A stretch of 64,000 bases of DNA, from contig NZ_CP025263.1 in assembly GCF_002843605.1 (NCBI RefSeq), positions 5,547,501 through 5,611,500 on the forward strand. The letters run 5' to 3'. This document shows, piece by piece, positions 1-13,335 of this stretch. The notes below the pieces were generated by a model. That model was not told the origin of the DNA. It ran no database searches and saw only the letters and a list, made by a program, of their open reading frames with translations. The number at the start of each line of letters is the position of its first letter. Position 1 is the first letter of the stretch. The DNA comes from Pseudomonas sp. S09G 359 (GTDB lineage Bacteria > Pseudomonadota > Gammaproteobacteria > Pseudomonadales > Pseudomonadaceae). The position numbers and the translations under genes are program-made.

Positions 1-2085
<2,085 letters not shown>

Positions 2086-2127
2086 GGTGGGTTCCTTCAA
2101 TTGATTGTGTGCTGGCTTTGAGGGCCT

Positions 2128-2194
2128 CATCGGGGGCAAGCCCCCTCCCACAGGGGAACTCATTTCAAATGTGGGAGGGGGCTTGCCCCCGATG
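2128..2194. repeat. REP pair between treP and treC
   Basis: Two inverted copies of the Pseudomonas REP core (CGGGGGCAAGCCCCCTCCCAC and its complement) are separated by about 20 bases. The pair can fold into a long cruciform or RNA hairpin between two genes of one operon, where it could stabilise or attenuate the transcript. The same core recurs at 19461, 36706 and 39427. Confidence 0.9.
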
Positions 2195-2202
2195 GCGATG
2201 GA

Positions 2203-3645
2203 TCAGGCAACCCGATACCCAGGCCGAACAATCTTCATGCTCAACGCACAGGTCAGAACAAACGGCACGACCATCGCGATGACCATCCCGATCACAAAAA
2301 CCGCGATGTACTGCGGGAGGATTGAAATAAACGCCGGCAAGCCACCCACACCGATGGCCGAGGCCGTGACCTTGTTCAGCGCCAGGAAAATGCTGCCCAG
2401 CGCCGAGCCGAGCAACGCGGCGTAGAACGGAAACTTGAAGCGCAGGTTGACCCCAAACATCGCCGGTTCAGTGATGCCGAAGTAGGCGGAAATCGCCGAG
2501 GTCGAGGCCATGCTTTTGTCCCGCGCATTGCGGGTCATGTAGAACACCGCAAGCGCGGCGCTGCCCTGGGCCAGGTTGGACATGACGATCATCGGCCAGA
2601 TAAAGGTGCCGCCCTGGGTGGAGATCAGTTGCAGGTCCACGGCAAGGAACATGTGGTGCATACCGGTGATCACCAGCGGCGCATACAGCAGGCCGAAAAT
2701 CGCGCCGCCGAGCATCGGTGCCAGGTCAAACAGGGTGACCACGCCTTCGGTGATCAGGATGCCGAGATGGCGGGTCACCGGGCCAATGATGGCCAGGGCC
2801 AGCACGCCAGTAACGACGATGGTGGTAATCGGCACGACCAGCAGCTGGATCGCGTTAGGCACGCGGGCTCGCAGCCATTTCTCGATCACGCTCATCACGT
2901 AGGCCGCCATCAGGATCGGCAGGATCTGCCCCTGGTAGCCGACCTTTTCGATCTTGAACCAGCCGAAAATATCGAAGTACGGCAGGCTCTGGCCGTCGAG
3001 GCCGGCGACCGCCTTGCCGTAGTTCCAGGCGTTGAGCAGGTCGGGGTGCACCAGCATCAGGCCGAGCACGATGCCGAGGATTTCACTGCCACCGAAGCGC
3101 TTGGCCGCCGACCAGCCCACCAGCGCCGGCAGGAACACGAACGAGGTGTTGGCCATCAGGTTGATCAGGCTCCACAGGCCATCCAGGTTCGGGTAGGCCT
3201 CCAACAGCGTCTTGCCCTCGATGAACATGCCCTTGGCGCCCATCAGGTTGTTCACGCCCATCAGCAGGCCGGCGATGATCAACGCGGGCAGGATCGGCAT
3301 GAACACGTCGGAAAATACCCGCACCAGACGCTGCATGGCGTTGGTCTTGTCGGCGCCTTTCTTCTTCACGTCGGCGATGGTGGCGGCGGCGAGGCCGGTC
3401 TGTTCGCGCAGGGCGGCGTAAACCTTTTCCACTTCGCCGGGGCCGATCACCACCTGGAACAGACCGCCGGTAAAGAACGAGCCCTTGACCAGGTCGACCT
3501 GGTTCAAGGCGCTGGCGTTGACCAGGCTCGGGTCCTTCAGCGCCAGGCGCAGGCGGGTTACGCAGTGGGCAGCTTGCTCAAGGTTTTCGCTGCCCCCGAG
3601 GTGCTCGAGAATCTCGCGGGCGATAGTCGAATAGTCGTGGCTCAT
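2203..3645 (-). CDS. treP: PTS trehalose-specific EIIBC transporter
   Basis: This inner-membrane phosphotransferase component of 480 residues imports trehalose as trehalose 6-phosphate, the substrate of TreC. Residues 1-80 are an EIIB domain with the phospho-accepting Cys in AAHCVTRLRLAL. The rest is a polytopic EIIC domain with many hydrophobic segments (for example LPALIIAGLLMGVNNLMG) and a GITEPAMFGVNLRFKFPF sugar-site region. The start MSHDYSTIAREIL was chosen by family comparison; the upstream extension runs through the operator region. No EIIA domain is present here, so phosphoryl transfer must come from a component encoded elsewhere. Expression is probably controlled by TreR at the divergent intergenic operators. 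Confidence 0.95.
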   Translation of the reverse strand: MSHDYSTIAREILEHLGGSENLEQAAHCVTRLRLALKDPSLVNASALNQVDLVKGSFFTGGLFQVVIGPGEVEKVYAALREQTGLAAATIADVKKKGADKTNAMQRLVRVFSDVFMPILPALIIAGLLMGVNNLMGAKGMFIEGKTLLEAYPNLDGLWSLINLMANTSFVFLPALVGWSAAKRFGGSEILGIVLGLMLVHPDLLNAWNYGKAVAGLDGQSLPYFDIFGWFKIEKVGYQGQILPILMAAYVMSVIEKWLRARVPNAIQLLVVPITTIVVTGVLALAIIGPVTRHLGILITEGVVTLFDLAPMLGGAIFGLLYAPLVITGMHHMFLAVDLQLISTQGGTFIWPMIVMSNLAQGSAALAVFYMTRNARDKSMASTSAISAYFGITEPAMFGVNLRFKFPFYAALLGSALGSIFLALNKVTASAIGVGGLPAFISILPQYIAVFVIGMVIAMVVPFVLTCALSMKIVRPGYRVA

Positions 3646-3692
3646 GCTTGGTTTCCACTTTGATATTTTTATTGGAGGAACGAGGCAAAAGT

Positions 3693-3734
3693 ACTCGTCT
3701 GTACGAGTTAAAGCAACAACTCGTACAGACGAGT
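3693..3734. promoter_or_regulatory. Two TreR-type palindromic operators
   Basis: Two 16-bp palindromes, ACTCGTCTGTACGAGT at 3693-3708 and ACTCGTACAGACGAGT at 3719-3734, each have 6-bp arms. They are exact reverse complements of one another, separated by 10 bp, so the whole 42-bp block is also an inverted repeat. It sits between divergent treP and treR, the expected place for a GntR-type repressor acting on both. Binding is inferred from position and symmetry. Confidence 0.8.
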
Positions 3735-3836
3735 TTAAAATTGATGATCTTTTGTCGGGGGTGAGCGCAATGGACAAAGCCCTGCCAGGCCACTAAGGTT
3801 CCTGCCTTGACCGAAAATCGGCACAGAGCCATCCCC

Positions 3837-4541
3837 ATGAGCAAATACAACCAGATCTATACGGATCTGCTTGCCAGCATCACCACCGAACGCCTGCAAC
3901 GCGGTACGCGCCTTCCCTCCGAGACCGAATTGATGGACGCCTACCAGGCCAGCCGTGGCACCGTGCGCCGCGCCATCGAGCAGTTGCAGGAACGCGGCTT
4001 CGCGCAAAAAATCCATGGCAAGGGCACCTTCGTGCTGTCGCCCAACCCGATTGAATTCCAACTGGGCGGCATCGTCAGCTTTTACGAAACCCACGCTGAC
4101 CTGGGCGATGACGTACACACCGAAGTGGTCGAATTCACCCAGTTCCCGCTGGAAGGTTCACTGCTGCAACACATCGAGGCCGAAGCCGGCACGCTGATCA
4201 CCCGCATCAAACGGGTACGGCGCATCGGCGGCAAACGGGTGATCCTCGACATCAACCACTTCGTCGCCGACCTGATCCCGGGCCTGGACCGCAGCATCGC
4301 CGAGCAGTCGATCTACGCGTTCATCGAACAGACCCTGCAACTGCAGATCAGCTACGCCCAACGCACCATCGAAGCCCTGCCCCGCAGCAAAGACGACCAG
4401 GCACACCTGGACCTCGATGGCCAAAGCCATGTGATCGTGGTGAGCAACCAGACGTTTTTGCAGGATGGGCGGCAGTTCGAGTACACCGAGTCGCGGCATA
4501 CGTTGGATAAGTTTTACTTTTCGGATATTGCTCGGCGTTGA
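3837..4541 (+). CDS. treR: Trehalose operon repressor, GntR family (HutC/UTRA type)
   Basis: This is a cytoplasmic one-component regulator of 234 residues. The N-terminal winged helix-turn-helix covers about residues 1-70 (LPSETELMDAYQASRGTVRRAIEQL then GKGTFV). A UTRA effector-binding domain covers about 90-230 (ITRIKRVRRIGGKRVI ... SRHTLDKFYFSDIARR). By analogy it binds trehalose 6-phosphate and then releases DNA. The ATG at 3837 was preferred over a TTG ten codons earlier because MSKYNQIYTDLLASI is the usual start. The gene is divergent from treP with paired palindromes between them. The tre role rests on this context and UTRA membership. Confidence 0.92.
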   Translation: MSKYNQIYTDLLASITTERLQRGTRLPSETELMDAYQASRGTVRRAIEQLQERGFAQKIHGKGTFVLSPNPIEFQLGGIVSFYETHADLGDDVHTEVVEFTQFPLEGSLLQHIEAEAGTLITRIKRVRRIGGKRVILDINHFVADLIPGLDRSIAEQSIYAFIEQTLQLQISYAQRTIEALPRSKDDQAHLDLDGQSHVIVVSNQTFLQDGRQFEYTESRHTLDKFYFSDIARR

Positions 4542-4576
4542 GCCGGACACCGCCATGACAATTCCAAGCAAATGGC

Positions 4577-4874
4577 GTGAACGCTTCCCCCCGTGCACTC
4601 ATTGAGCAGCAGGCCATCGGCGCGTCGCGCGCAGACGTCTTTCGCCCGCGCCAGGACAACGGCACGGGTCTGTACCTGAAGTCCACCCCACTGAGCAACA
4701 CGGTGAGCGGGCAGACGCAATCGAGTGGCTTCGGTGGCTGCGGGCGCCTGGGGATCAGCGATCCGTTATCAAGACCTTGCCCTGGCATGGGTTAAAGCGT
4801 TCTTTGAGCTTTACGGTGTTGAGCCCGATGAGCAGCGAATCAAGTTCTATTGTCTGCTGGATGAGTTTTTCTGA
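4577..4874 (+). pseudogene. Decayed APH(3')-type aminoglycoside phosphotransferase
   Basis: The first part, from 4577, reads IGASRADVFRPRQDNGTGLY then LKSTPL, which matches the N-terminal nucleotide-binding region of APH(3') kinases. A second frame reads [10 protein letters not shown], also typical of that region. The reading then jumps to CGRLGISD and, after one extra base near 4763, [36 protein letters not shown] and a stop. That is the characteristic APH(3') C-terminus. About 180 central residues with the catalytic loop are missing and at least two frameshifts are present, so no active enzyme can be made. It is a remnant of a chromosomal resistance-type gene. Confidence 0.75.
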
Positions 4875-4962
4875 TGCTGAACGTACCCTCGATACCTATC
4901 TCTAAACCCGATTCAAGTCGGTAAGGCCGTCACGTAAGAGATAGGAAGGACGCAAAGCCCCC

Positions 4963-5068
4963 CTGTGGCGAGGGAGCTTGCTCCCGCTGGGTCGTGAAGT
5001 GGCCCCGCTCTTTGAAAGAGCTTAGGACTGCTACGCAGTCCAACGGGAGCAAGCTCCCTCGCCACAGG
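4963..5068. repeat. Inverted REP-like repeat (GGGAGCAAGCTCCC type)
   Basis: CTGTGGCGAGGGAGCTTGCTCCCG at the left end is repeated in inverted orientation at the right end. An internal hairpin (GGACTGCTACGCAGTCC) lies between. This is a second REP subfamily of the genome, inserted in the gap between the aph remnant and guaA. Confidence 0.85.
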
Positions 5069-5248
5069 TACACTGTTCTCGCGGAACCCAACGAATAGCT
5101 ACTGGAAAATTGAACCTAGCGTGTTGCTTGGGAAGAATTTGGCCTGCTCAAAATCAATTACATATGCTCCGGATCGTGAAATCCGGTTAGCACTGCATAA
5201 ATTTGATTATGTCCAAGCCTAACCCTCCTTTTTACTTCCATGAAACAC

Positions 5249-5276
5249 AAAACCCCGGCACATGGCCGGGGTTTTG
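5249..5276 (-). terminator. Rho-independent terminator of guaBA
   Basis: AACCCCGGC / GCCGGGGTT form a 9-bp stem with a short loop. On the minus strand it is followed by TTTTG. It lies 30 bp beyond the guaA stop codon. Confidence 0.85.
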
Positions 5277-5305
5277 TTATTCAGCACTCACCTGCTAAAG
5301 CAGGA

Positions 5306-6883
5306 TCATTCCCACTCAATGGTCGCCGGCGGCTTGCTCGACACGTCATAAGTGACGCGCGAAATGCCTTCGATCTCATTGATGATACGGCCGCTGACAG
5401 TTTCCAGCAGTTCGTACGGCAGGTGTGCCCAGCGGGCGGTCATGAAGTCGATGGTTTCTACGGCACGCAGCGCAACAACCCACGCGTAACGACGGCCATC
5501 GCCTACAACACCCACGGACTTAACTGGCTGGAACACCACGAAGGCCTGGCTGACTTTGTGGTACCAGTCGGCTTTGCGCAGTTCTTCGATGAAGATGTGG
5601 TCGGCGCGACGCAGCAGGTCGGCGTATTCCTTCTTCACTTCGCCGAGGATGCGCACGCCCAGGCCCGGGCCCGGGAATGGGTGGCGGTAGACCATGTCGT
5701 ACGGCAGGCCGAGTTCCAGGCCCAGACGGCGGACTTCGTCCTTGAACAGTTCGCGCAGCGGTTCTACCAGCTTGAGGTTCATTTCCTCAGGCAGGCCACC
5801 CACGTTGTGGTGGGACTTGATCACGTGGGCCTTGCCGCTCTTGGCGCCGGCCGACTCGATCACGTCAGGGTAGATGGTGCCCTGGGCGAGGTACTTGATG
5901 TTGTCCAGTTTGTTCGACTGGGCATCGAATACGTCGATGAAGGTGCGGCCGATGATCTTGCGCTTCTTCTCTGGATCGCTTTCGCCAGCCAGGTTGTTGA
6001 GGAACTGGTCCTCGGCGTTGGCGCGGATCACCTTGACGCCCATGTTCTCGGCGAACATGGCCATAACCTGCTCGCCTTCGTGCAGGCGCAGCAGGCCGTT
6101 GTCGACGAACACGCACGTCAGCTGGTCGCCGATGGCTTTGTGCAGCAGCGCGGCAACCACGGAGGAGTCAACGCCGCCGGACAGGCCGAGCAGTACGTTG
6201 TCAGTGCCAACCTGGGCGCGAACCTGGGCGATGGCGTCTTCAGCGATTTTCGACGGGGTCCACAGGGCTTCACACTCGCAGATGTCGAGGATGAAGCGCG
6301 ACAGGATGCGCCCGCCTTGCTTGGTGTGGGTCACTTCCGGGTGGAACTGCACGCCGTAGTAACGACGCTCGTCGCTGAACATGCCAGCGATCGGGCAGCT
6401 CGGGGTGCTGGCCAGGATGTGGAAGTCTTCCGGCATCTTGGTGACCTTGTCACCGTGGCTCATCCACACGTCGAGGCCGAACAGGCCGTCGGCGTCGACG
6501 TGGTCTTCGATGCCGTCCAGCAGGCGGCTTTTGCCGACCACGTCGACACGGGCATAACCGAATTCACGCAGCTCGGAACCTTCAACCTTGCCGCCCAGTT
6601 GCTCGGCCATGGTTTGCATGCCGTAGCAGATACCGAAAACAGGCACGCCCAGGTCGAACACGGCTTGCGGGCAGCGCGGGCTGTTGGCTTCGTGCACGGA
6701 CTCGGGGCCACCGGCGAGGATGACGCCTTTAGGTGCGAATTCGCGGATCGCTTCGTCGTCCATGTCGAACGGATGCAGTTCGCAGTACACGCCGATTTCA
6801 CGCACGCGGCGGGCGATCAGTTGGGTGTACTGGGAACCGAAATCGAGGATCAGGATGCGGTGGGCGTGAATGTCGAGGGCCAT
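5306..6883 (-). CDS. guaA: GMP synthase (glutamine-hydrolysing)
   Basis: The 525-residue cytosolic enzyme aminates XMP to GMP using glutamine and ATP, the last step of GMP synthesis. The N-terminal class I glutamine amidotransferase domain has the nucleophile Cys86 in FGICYGMQ and the His/Glu pair in QFHPEVTHT. The ATP-pyrophosphatase domain has the P-loop LSGGVDSS. The C-terminal dimerisation and XMP-binding domain ends in the family's closing motif [10 protein letters not shown]. Length is normal and no defect is visible. It lies 80 bp downstream of guaB, which supplies XMP, with an intercistronic hairpin between them. Confidence 0.98.
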   Translation of the reverse strand: MALDIHAHRILILDFGSQYTQLIARRVREIGVYCELHPFDMDDEAIREFAPKGVILAGGPESVHEANSPRCPQAVFDLGVPVFGICYGMQTMAEQLGGKVEGSELREFGYARVDVVGKSRLLDGIEDHVDADGLFGLDVWMSHGDKVTKMPEDFHILASTPSCPIAGMFSDERRYYGVQFHPEVTHTKQGGRILSRFILDICECEALWTPSKIAEDAIAQVRAQVGTDNVLLGLSGGVDSSVVAALLHKAIGDQLTCVFVDNGLLRLHEGEQVMAMFAENMGVKVIRANAEDQFLNNLAGESDPEKKRKIIGRTFIDVFDAQSNKLDNIKYLAQGTIYPDVIESAGAKSGKAHVIKSHHNVGGLPEEMNLKLVEPLRELFKDEVRRLGLELGLPYDMVYRHPFPGPGLGVRILGEVKKEYADLLRRADHIFIEELRKADWYHKVSQAFVVFQPVKSVGVVGDGRRYAWVVALRAVETIDFMTARWAHLPYELLETVSGRIINEIEGISRVTYDVSSKPPATIEWE

Positions 6884-6917
6884 GAAGTCAGTCTCGTCTA
6901 ATGAATCAGAAACAACT

Positions 6918-6938
6918 CGGGGCTGAAGAACAGCCCCG
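6918..6938. other. Intercistronic hairpin between guaB and guaA
   Basis: CGGGGCTG and CAGCCCCG form a perfect 8-bp stem with an AAGAA loop. No clean T-tract follows on the minus strand, so it is more likely an RNA-stability or partial attenuation element inside the guaBA transcript than a full terminator. Confidence 0.6.
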
Positions 6939-6963
6939 GTTACTTAACATTTTGCTGGAAGCC

Positions 6964-9086
<2,123 letters not shown>

Positions 9087-9111
9087 GGGAGTCCTGCGGT
9101 GTGGCTGCTGA

Positions 9112-9191
9112 CCCCTTCGCGAGCAAGCCCGCTCCCACATGTTGATGTGCGAATACAGTCAAATGTGGGAGCGGGCTTGCCCGCGAAGGGG
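9112..9191. repeat. REP pair (CGCGAGCAAGCCCGCTCCCAC type)
   Basis: Inverted copies of CCCCTTCGCGAGCAAGCCCG lie on either side of a short AT-rich spacer. This is a third REP sequence variant in the window. It lies upstream of the zinc-ribbon gene and downstream of the TSUP gene. Confidence 0.85.
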
Positions 9192-9229
9192 CCCTAAAGG
9201 CTGGCAGCTTAATCCCTGCCCCACACAGG

Positions 9230-9997
9230 TCAAGTACTCAAATACCGCCCAATCAACGCAAGCCCACTGGCCAACACCAACCACGTCACCAACCGCACAA
9301 ACGCCTCCCGCGACATGCGCATCGTCAACCTACGGCCAAACCACAGCCCTAACGCCATCGCCGGCAGCAGGCACAGCGCCAATATCAACAGCGGCAAATC
9401 CGCATACACCCCGGCGAGCAGGAACAGGCTCAGGCGCACCACCGTGCTGCAACTGATCAGCGCGCTTTGCGTGGCGCGCGCTGCGTCCTTGGGCAAACGG
9501 CTGTTGAGGTAGATCGCATATAAAAAGCCACCACTGCCGAACAACGCCCCAAACAACCCGCCGACCGTGCCCATGGGCACCGACCACCCCGCCGACAGCT
9601 GCGTAGGCCGCGCTTTCACCGCCAGGCTGTAGAGCGCATAGGCGCTGATAAACAGCCCCATCAATAGCAACAACAGGTCGGAATGCAGGTTGAGCAGGAA
9701 CACCACGCCCAGCGTGCAGCCAATCGCCATGCAGGGCAGCAGCCGCAGCAATTCCGACTTATTCACGTCACGCCGCGATTGCAGGAGGTTGCCAAAGGCG
9801 GCGACAAAATCCAGCAGCACCAACAGTGGAATGATCTTCGACAGCGGCATAAACACGATCAGGATCGGCCCCGCCACCAGCGCCGTGCCGAACCCGGCGA
9901 TGCCGAACACGATGTAGGCAACCACCACCCCCACGCCGATCACCAGCCACTCCACAGCGCTAAACGACCATTGGCTCATCAGCTCAACCAGGCTCAT
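9230..9997 (-). CDS. TSUP (TauE/SafE) family membrane exporter
   Basis: This 255-residue inner-membrane protein has about eight hydrophobic segments, such as WLVIGVGVVVAYIVFGIAGF and LILALCLLPAMALGLWFG. The first contains the family motif GIAGFGTALVAGP; a second half has GGLFGALFGSGGFLYAIYL, the paired-repeat pattern of TauE/SafE proteins. Members export sulfite, sulfonates or related organic acids; the substrate here is unknown. It is divergent from the LysR regulator at 10097 across about 100 bp, so that regulator probably controls it. Confidence 0.85.
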   Translation of the reverse strand: MSLVELMSQWSFSAVEWLVIGVGVVVAYIVFGIAGFGTALVAGPILIVFMPLSKIIPLLVLLDFVAAFGNLLQSRRDVNKSELLRLLPCMAIGCTLGVVFLLNLHSDLLLLLMGLFISAYALYSLAVKARPTQLSAGWSVPMGTVGGLFGALFGSGGFLYAIYLNSRLPKDAARATQSALISCSTVVRLSLFLLAGVYADLPLLILALCLLPAMALGLWFGRRLTMRMSREAFVRLVTWLVLASGLALIGRYLST

Positions 9998-10096
9998 GGA
10001 TTATTCCTTGTTAGAGATGGACATCACTTTAGCCGTCGGTGAGGGTTGCGACTAATATCATCAAAGCCCTCCACCCATCTCAAAAAGGCATGACGC

Positions 10097-10987
10097 GTGA
10101 TCTCTACCCGCCAACTGCGTTATTTCGTTGAAATCGCCGACAGCGGCAGTTTCAGTGCTGCCGCCGAGCGCCTTTTTATCGCCCAGTCCGCTCTGAGCCG
10201 ACAGATCAAGGAGCTGGAAGCCCAGTTGCAAACCCCGCTGTTCGAGCGCACCGCGCGCCAACCGCGCTTGACCGCTGCCGGCGAGGCCTTCTACCCACGG
10301 GCGCGCAACCTGCTGAGTGAGTTGCTCAAGGCCAGTGAAATGGCGACCCAAGTGGGCAATGGCCAGCTCGGCACCCTGCGCCTGAGCCATTCGAGCACCG
10401 TGCCGATGAGCGGTGTTTTGCTGCAAGGCATCAGCACCTGGCTGCAGCGCTGCCCCGGCGCGTCGATGGATATCGCCAAACTGTCCTCCGAAGCGCAACT
10501 GGAGGAAATCGCCGAAGGGCGGCTGGACGTCGGCCTGCTGCGTTTGCCGGTGTTGCGCCAGCGCGAAGGCGTGCGCGTCGTGCCGTTATATGAAGAGCAC
10601 GTGCTGCTGGCCGTGCCGCCTGGCCATCGATTGGCACGTAGCAATGCCCCTGTCGAATTGGCGCAGCTCAAAGACGAGGCATTTATCTCGATCCCCCATC
10701 CGCAGCGTGGCGGCCTGAGTTATCTGTCAGCCGAGTTGTGCATGCGCGCGGGCTTTTTTCCCAAGGCCGCGCGGGTAATGTCGCGTAAAACCACGCAGCT
10801 GCAGTTGATCCAGGCCGGCTTCGGTATTGCCTTGTTACCAAAATCCATGCAGCACATCGCCCCCACCAATGTGCTTTTTTTACCCCTGGCCGACACCGAC
10901 TGCCTGAGTACCGTGGCCCTGGCTTGTGCGCAAGCGCCGAGCGCGCTGGTGGAGCAGTTCTGTCAAACCGTGCACGAATGCCTATAA
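10097..10987 (+). CDS. LysR-family transcriptional regulator
   Basis: A 296-residue regulator with an N-terminal winged HTH at residues 1-60 (MISTRQLRYFVEIADSGSFS, then RLFIAQSALSRQIKELE) and a periplasmic-binding-like effector domain from about residue 90. The HTH resembles the BenM/CatM branch, which often senses aromatic or organic acids, but the ligand cannot be read from sequence. It is divergent from the TSUP exporter gene, the usual arrangement for a LysR regulator and its target. Its stop lies 10 bp before the xseA start, so xseA may be partly co-transcribed. Confidence 0.9.
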   Translation: MISTRQLRYFVEIADSGSFSAAAERLFIAQSALSRQIKELEAQLQTPLFERTARQPRLTAAGEAFYPRARNLLSELLKASEMATQVGNGQLGTLRLSHSSTVPMSGVLLQGISTWLQRCPGASMDIAKLSSEAQLEEIAEGRLDVGLLRLPVLRQREGVRVVPLYEEHVLLAVPPGHRLARSNAPVELAQLKDEAFISIPHPQRGGLSYLSAELCMRAGFFPKAARVMSRKTTQLQLIQAGFGIALLPKSMQHIAPTNVLFLPLADTDCLSTVALACAQAPSALVEQFCQTVHECL

Positions 10988-10997
10988 ACTGCCGCCC

Positions 10998-12377
10998 ATG
11001 ATTAAAGACCCTTTTGCCCGCCTGGGCCTGGACCGCGAAGTCCTCACTGTCAGCCAACTCAACGGCCGCGCGCGGGTGTTGCTGGAAGACGTGTTCACCA
11101 ATATCTGGGTTGAAGGCGAGATCTCCAACCTCGCCCGCCCGGCCTCCGGCCATGTGTACTTCACCCTCAAGGACAGCGGCGCCCAAGTGCGTTGCGCGTT
11201 GTTTCGCAACAACGCCGCACGGGTGCGCCAGGCACTCAAGGATGGCCTGGCGGTCAAGGTGCGCGGCAAGGTCTCGCTGTTCGAGGGCCGTGGCGACTAC
11301 CAGTTGATCCTCGACACCGTGGAGCCTGCCGGCGATGGCGCGCTGCGTCTGGCCTTTGATGCTTTGAAGGAAAAACTCAGCGCCGAAGGGCTGTTCAGTG
11401 CCGACCACAAGGTGCCGCTGCCGGCGCATCCGCGGCGCATCGGTATTATCAGTTCGCCGACTGGCGCGGTGATTCGCGACATCATCAGCGTGTTCCGCCG
11501 CCGCGCGCCGAATATTGAACTGACACTGATCCCGACCGCCGTGCAAGGCCGCGAAGCCATCCCGCAGATTGTGCGCGCGCTGAAACTCGCAGACGCACGT
11601 GGCTTCGACGCGCTGATCCTGGCCCGAGGCGGCGGCTCGCTGGAAGACCTGTGGTGCTTCAACGAAGAAGCCGTGGCCCGTGCGGTGGATGCCTGCGTCA
11701 CGCCCATCGTCAGCGCCATCGGCCACGAAACCGATGTGTCCATCAGCGACTTTGTGGCGGACGTGCGCGCGCCTACCCCGTCTGCTGCTGCTGAACTGCT
11801 GGCTCCGGACGCCGGCCACCTGGTGCGCCAGGTCGAGAACCTGCACCGGCGCCTGGTGATGCTGATGCGCAATCGCCTGACCCACGACCGCCTGCGCCTG
11901 GAGGGCATGGCCCGCCGCCTGCGCCATCCCGGCGAGCGTCTGCGCCAGCAGGCCCAGCGCCTGGACGACCTGGACATGCGCCTGCGCCGCGCCTTCGAGC
12001 GTAGCCTCAATACCCGTCGCGAACGCCTGATCCGCCTGGAAACCCGCCTTGCCGGCCAGCACCCGGGGCGCCAACTCGCCCTGCTGCGCCAGCGCCTGGA
12101 CAGCCTGGCCGAACGCCTGCCCCGCGCGATGCGCGAAGGCCTCAAGGCACGCCGCCTGCAACTACAAAGCCAAGTGCAGACACTACACGTGGTCAGCCCG
12201 CTGGCAACCCTGGGCCGTGGCTACAGCATCTTGCTCGACGAACGCGGCCAGGCCATCCGCAATGCCGCGCAAACCCACACCGGCCAGCGCCTGACCGCGC
12301 GCCTGGGTGAAGGCCAATTGCAAGTGCGGGTGGAAGACAACCACCTGACACCCGTCACCCTTTCGTTATTGGATTGA
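10998..12377 (+). CDS. xseA: Exodeoxyribonuclease VII large subunit
   Basis: The 459-residue catalytic subunit of exonuclease VII degrades single-stranded DNA to oligonucleotides and acts in repair and recombination. It has an N-terminal OB fold (VFTNIWVEGEISNLARPASG, HVYFTLKD), a catalytic core (RIGIISSPTGAVIRDI; LILARGGGSLEDLWCFNEE; AIGHETDVSISDFVADVRAPTP cut here into shorter motifs) and a long Arg-rich helical region binding XseB. The start MIKDPFARLGLDRE fits the family; an earlier in-frame start lies inside the LysR gene. xseB is not in this window. Confidence 0.96.
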   Translation: MIKDPFARLGLDREVLTVSQLNGRARVLLEDVFTNIWVEGEISNLARPASGHVYFTLKDSGAQVRCALFRNNAARVRQALKDGLAVKVRGKVSLFEGRGDYQLILDTVEPAGDGALRLAFDALKEKLSAEGLFSADHKVPLPAHPRRIGIISSPTGAVIRDIISVFRRRAPNIELTLIPTAVQGREAIPQIVRALKLADARGFDALILARGGGSLEDLWCFNEEAVARAVDACVTPIVSAIGHETDVSISDFVADVRAPTPSAAAELLAPDAGHLVRQVENLHRRLVMLMRNRLTHDRLRLEGMARRLRHPGERLRQQAQRLDDLDMRLRRAFERSLNTRRERLIRLETRLAGQHPGRQLALLRQRLDSLAERLPRAMREGLKARRLQLQSQVQTLHVVSPLATLGRGYSILLDERGQAIRNAAQTHTGQRLTARLGEGQLQVRVEDNHLTPVTLSLLD

Positions 12378-12380
12378 TCG

Positions 12381-13202
12381 ATGCCACGTCTATTTAGCCT
12401 GCTGATGCTGCTGTGCCTCGCCTGCAACGCCCACGCCGACAGCTACATCACCCGCACCTTGAACAAACCCGTGCCCGGCGGCGTCGCCGTGGTCGAACTC
12501 GGCCCTGCGGCCGCCGCGCCAAAAGCCACGTACCAGGGCAAGCCGGTGCTGGTGGTGAAAGAACAGGACAACTGGCTGGCAATTGTCGGCATCCCGCTGA
12601 CCGTCAAGCCAGGCAACGAGCGCATCAGCAGCGGCGGGCGCAACTTGCCGTTTATCGTCGGCTACAAGAAGTATCCGGAACAGCGCATCACCTTGAAGAA
12701 CAAAAGCCAGGTCAACCCCGACCCGGCGCAGCTCAAGCGCATCGAAGCGGAACTGGCGGTGCAGCTCAAGGCTTACCGCAGCTTCAGCCCCAACCTGCCG
12801 AGCAACCTGGTGCTCGATAAACCGGTGAATGGACCGCTGTCGAGCAAGTTCGGCGTGCGCCGCTTCTTCAACGGCGAAGAGCGCAACCCCCACTCCGGCC
12901 TCGACTTTGCGGTACCGGCCGGCACGCCGATCAAGACACCGGCGAACGGCAAGGTGATTCTGGTGGGCAACTACTTCTTCAATGGCAACACCGTATTTGT
13001 CGACCATGGCCAGGGCTTTATCAGCATGTTCTGCCATATGTCGACAATCGACGTGAAAGTCGGCCAGCAACTGGTACGCGGCGCCGTGGTGGGCAAGGTC
13101 GGTTCGACCGGCCGCGCAACCGGGCCGCATATGCATTGGAATGTCAGCCTCAACGATGCGCGAGTCGACCCGGCGATCTTTATCGGCGCGTTCCAACCCT
13201 GA
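12381..13202 (+). CDS. M23-family peptidoglycan endopeptidase
   Basis: A 273-residue secreted protein with a signal peptide cleaved near residue 19 (CNAHA-DSYITRTLN). The C-terminal LytM domain has the zinc ligands HSGLDF (HxxxD) and HMHW (HxH), so it is probably an active D-Ala-meso-DAP or glycyl endopeptidase of the periplasm. The N-terminal domain contains VKEQDNWLAIVGIPL and FIVGYKKYPEQRITLKN, a beta-rich region found in Pseudomonas M23 proteins. It starts 3 bp after xseA and is probably co-transcribed with it. Confidence 0.92.
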   Translation: MPRLFSLLMLLCLACNAHADSYITRTLNKPVPGGVAVVELGPAAAAPKATYQGKPVLVVKEQDNWLAIVGIPLTVKPGNERISSGGRNLPFIVGYKKYPEQRITLKNKSQVNPDPAQLKRIEAELAVQLKAYRSFSPNLPSNLVLDKPVNGPLSSKFGVRRFFNGEERNPHSGLDFAVPAGTPIKTPANGKVILVGNYFFNGNTVFVDHGQGFISMFCHMSTIDVKVGQQLVRGAVVGKVGSTGRATGPHMHWNVSLNDARVDPAIFIGAFQP

Positions 13203-13335
13203 ATTCTGCGCTGCATCCACGCCGGTGCAGCTCAGTTTGCTTACATTTCCTGCAGGAACCAACCCACCGTGAACACTCACCTACCTAACTACTTACAAGG
13301 AGCGTAACAACATTCAAATACTTTGAGGTTCCCCT

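Noticed and set aside
2128..2194. REP pairs as insertion-sequence ends
   Set aside because: The same core occurs at many intergenic sites with no transposase between copies; they are ordinary Pseudomonas REP sequences.
4348..4788. Minus-strand frame of 146 residues across the end of treR and the aph remnant
   Set aside because: No domain, Arg/Pro-rich; the plus strand carries recognisable APH(3') motifs.
10683..12161. 492-residue minus-strand frame opposite xseA
   Set aside because: Ala/Gln/Arg-rich antisense shadow; xseA is clear on the plus strand and the frame also crosses the LysR gene.
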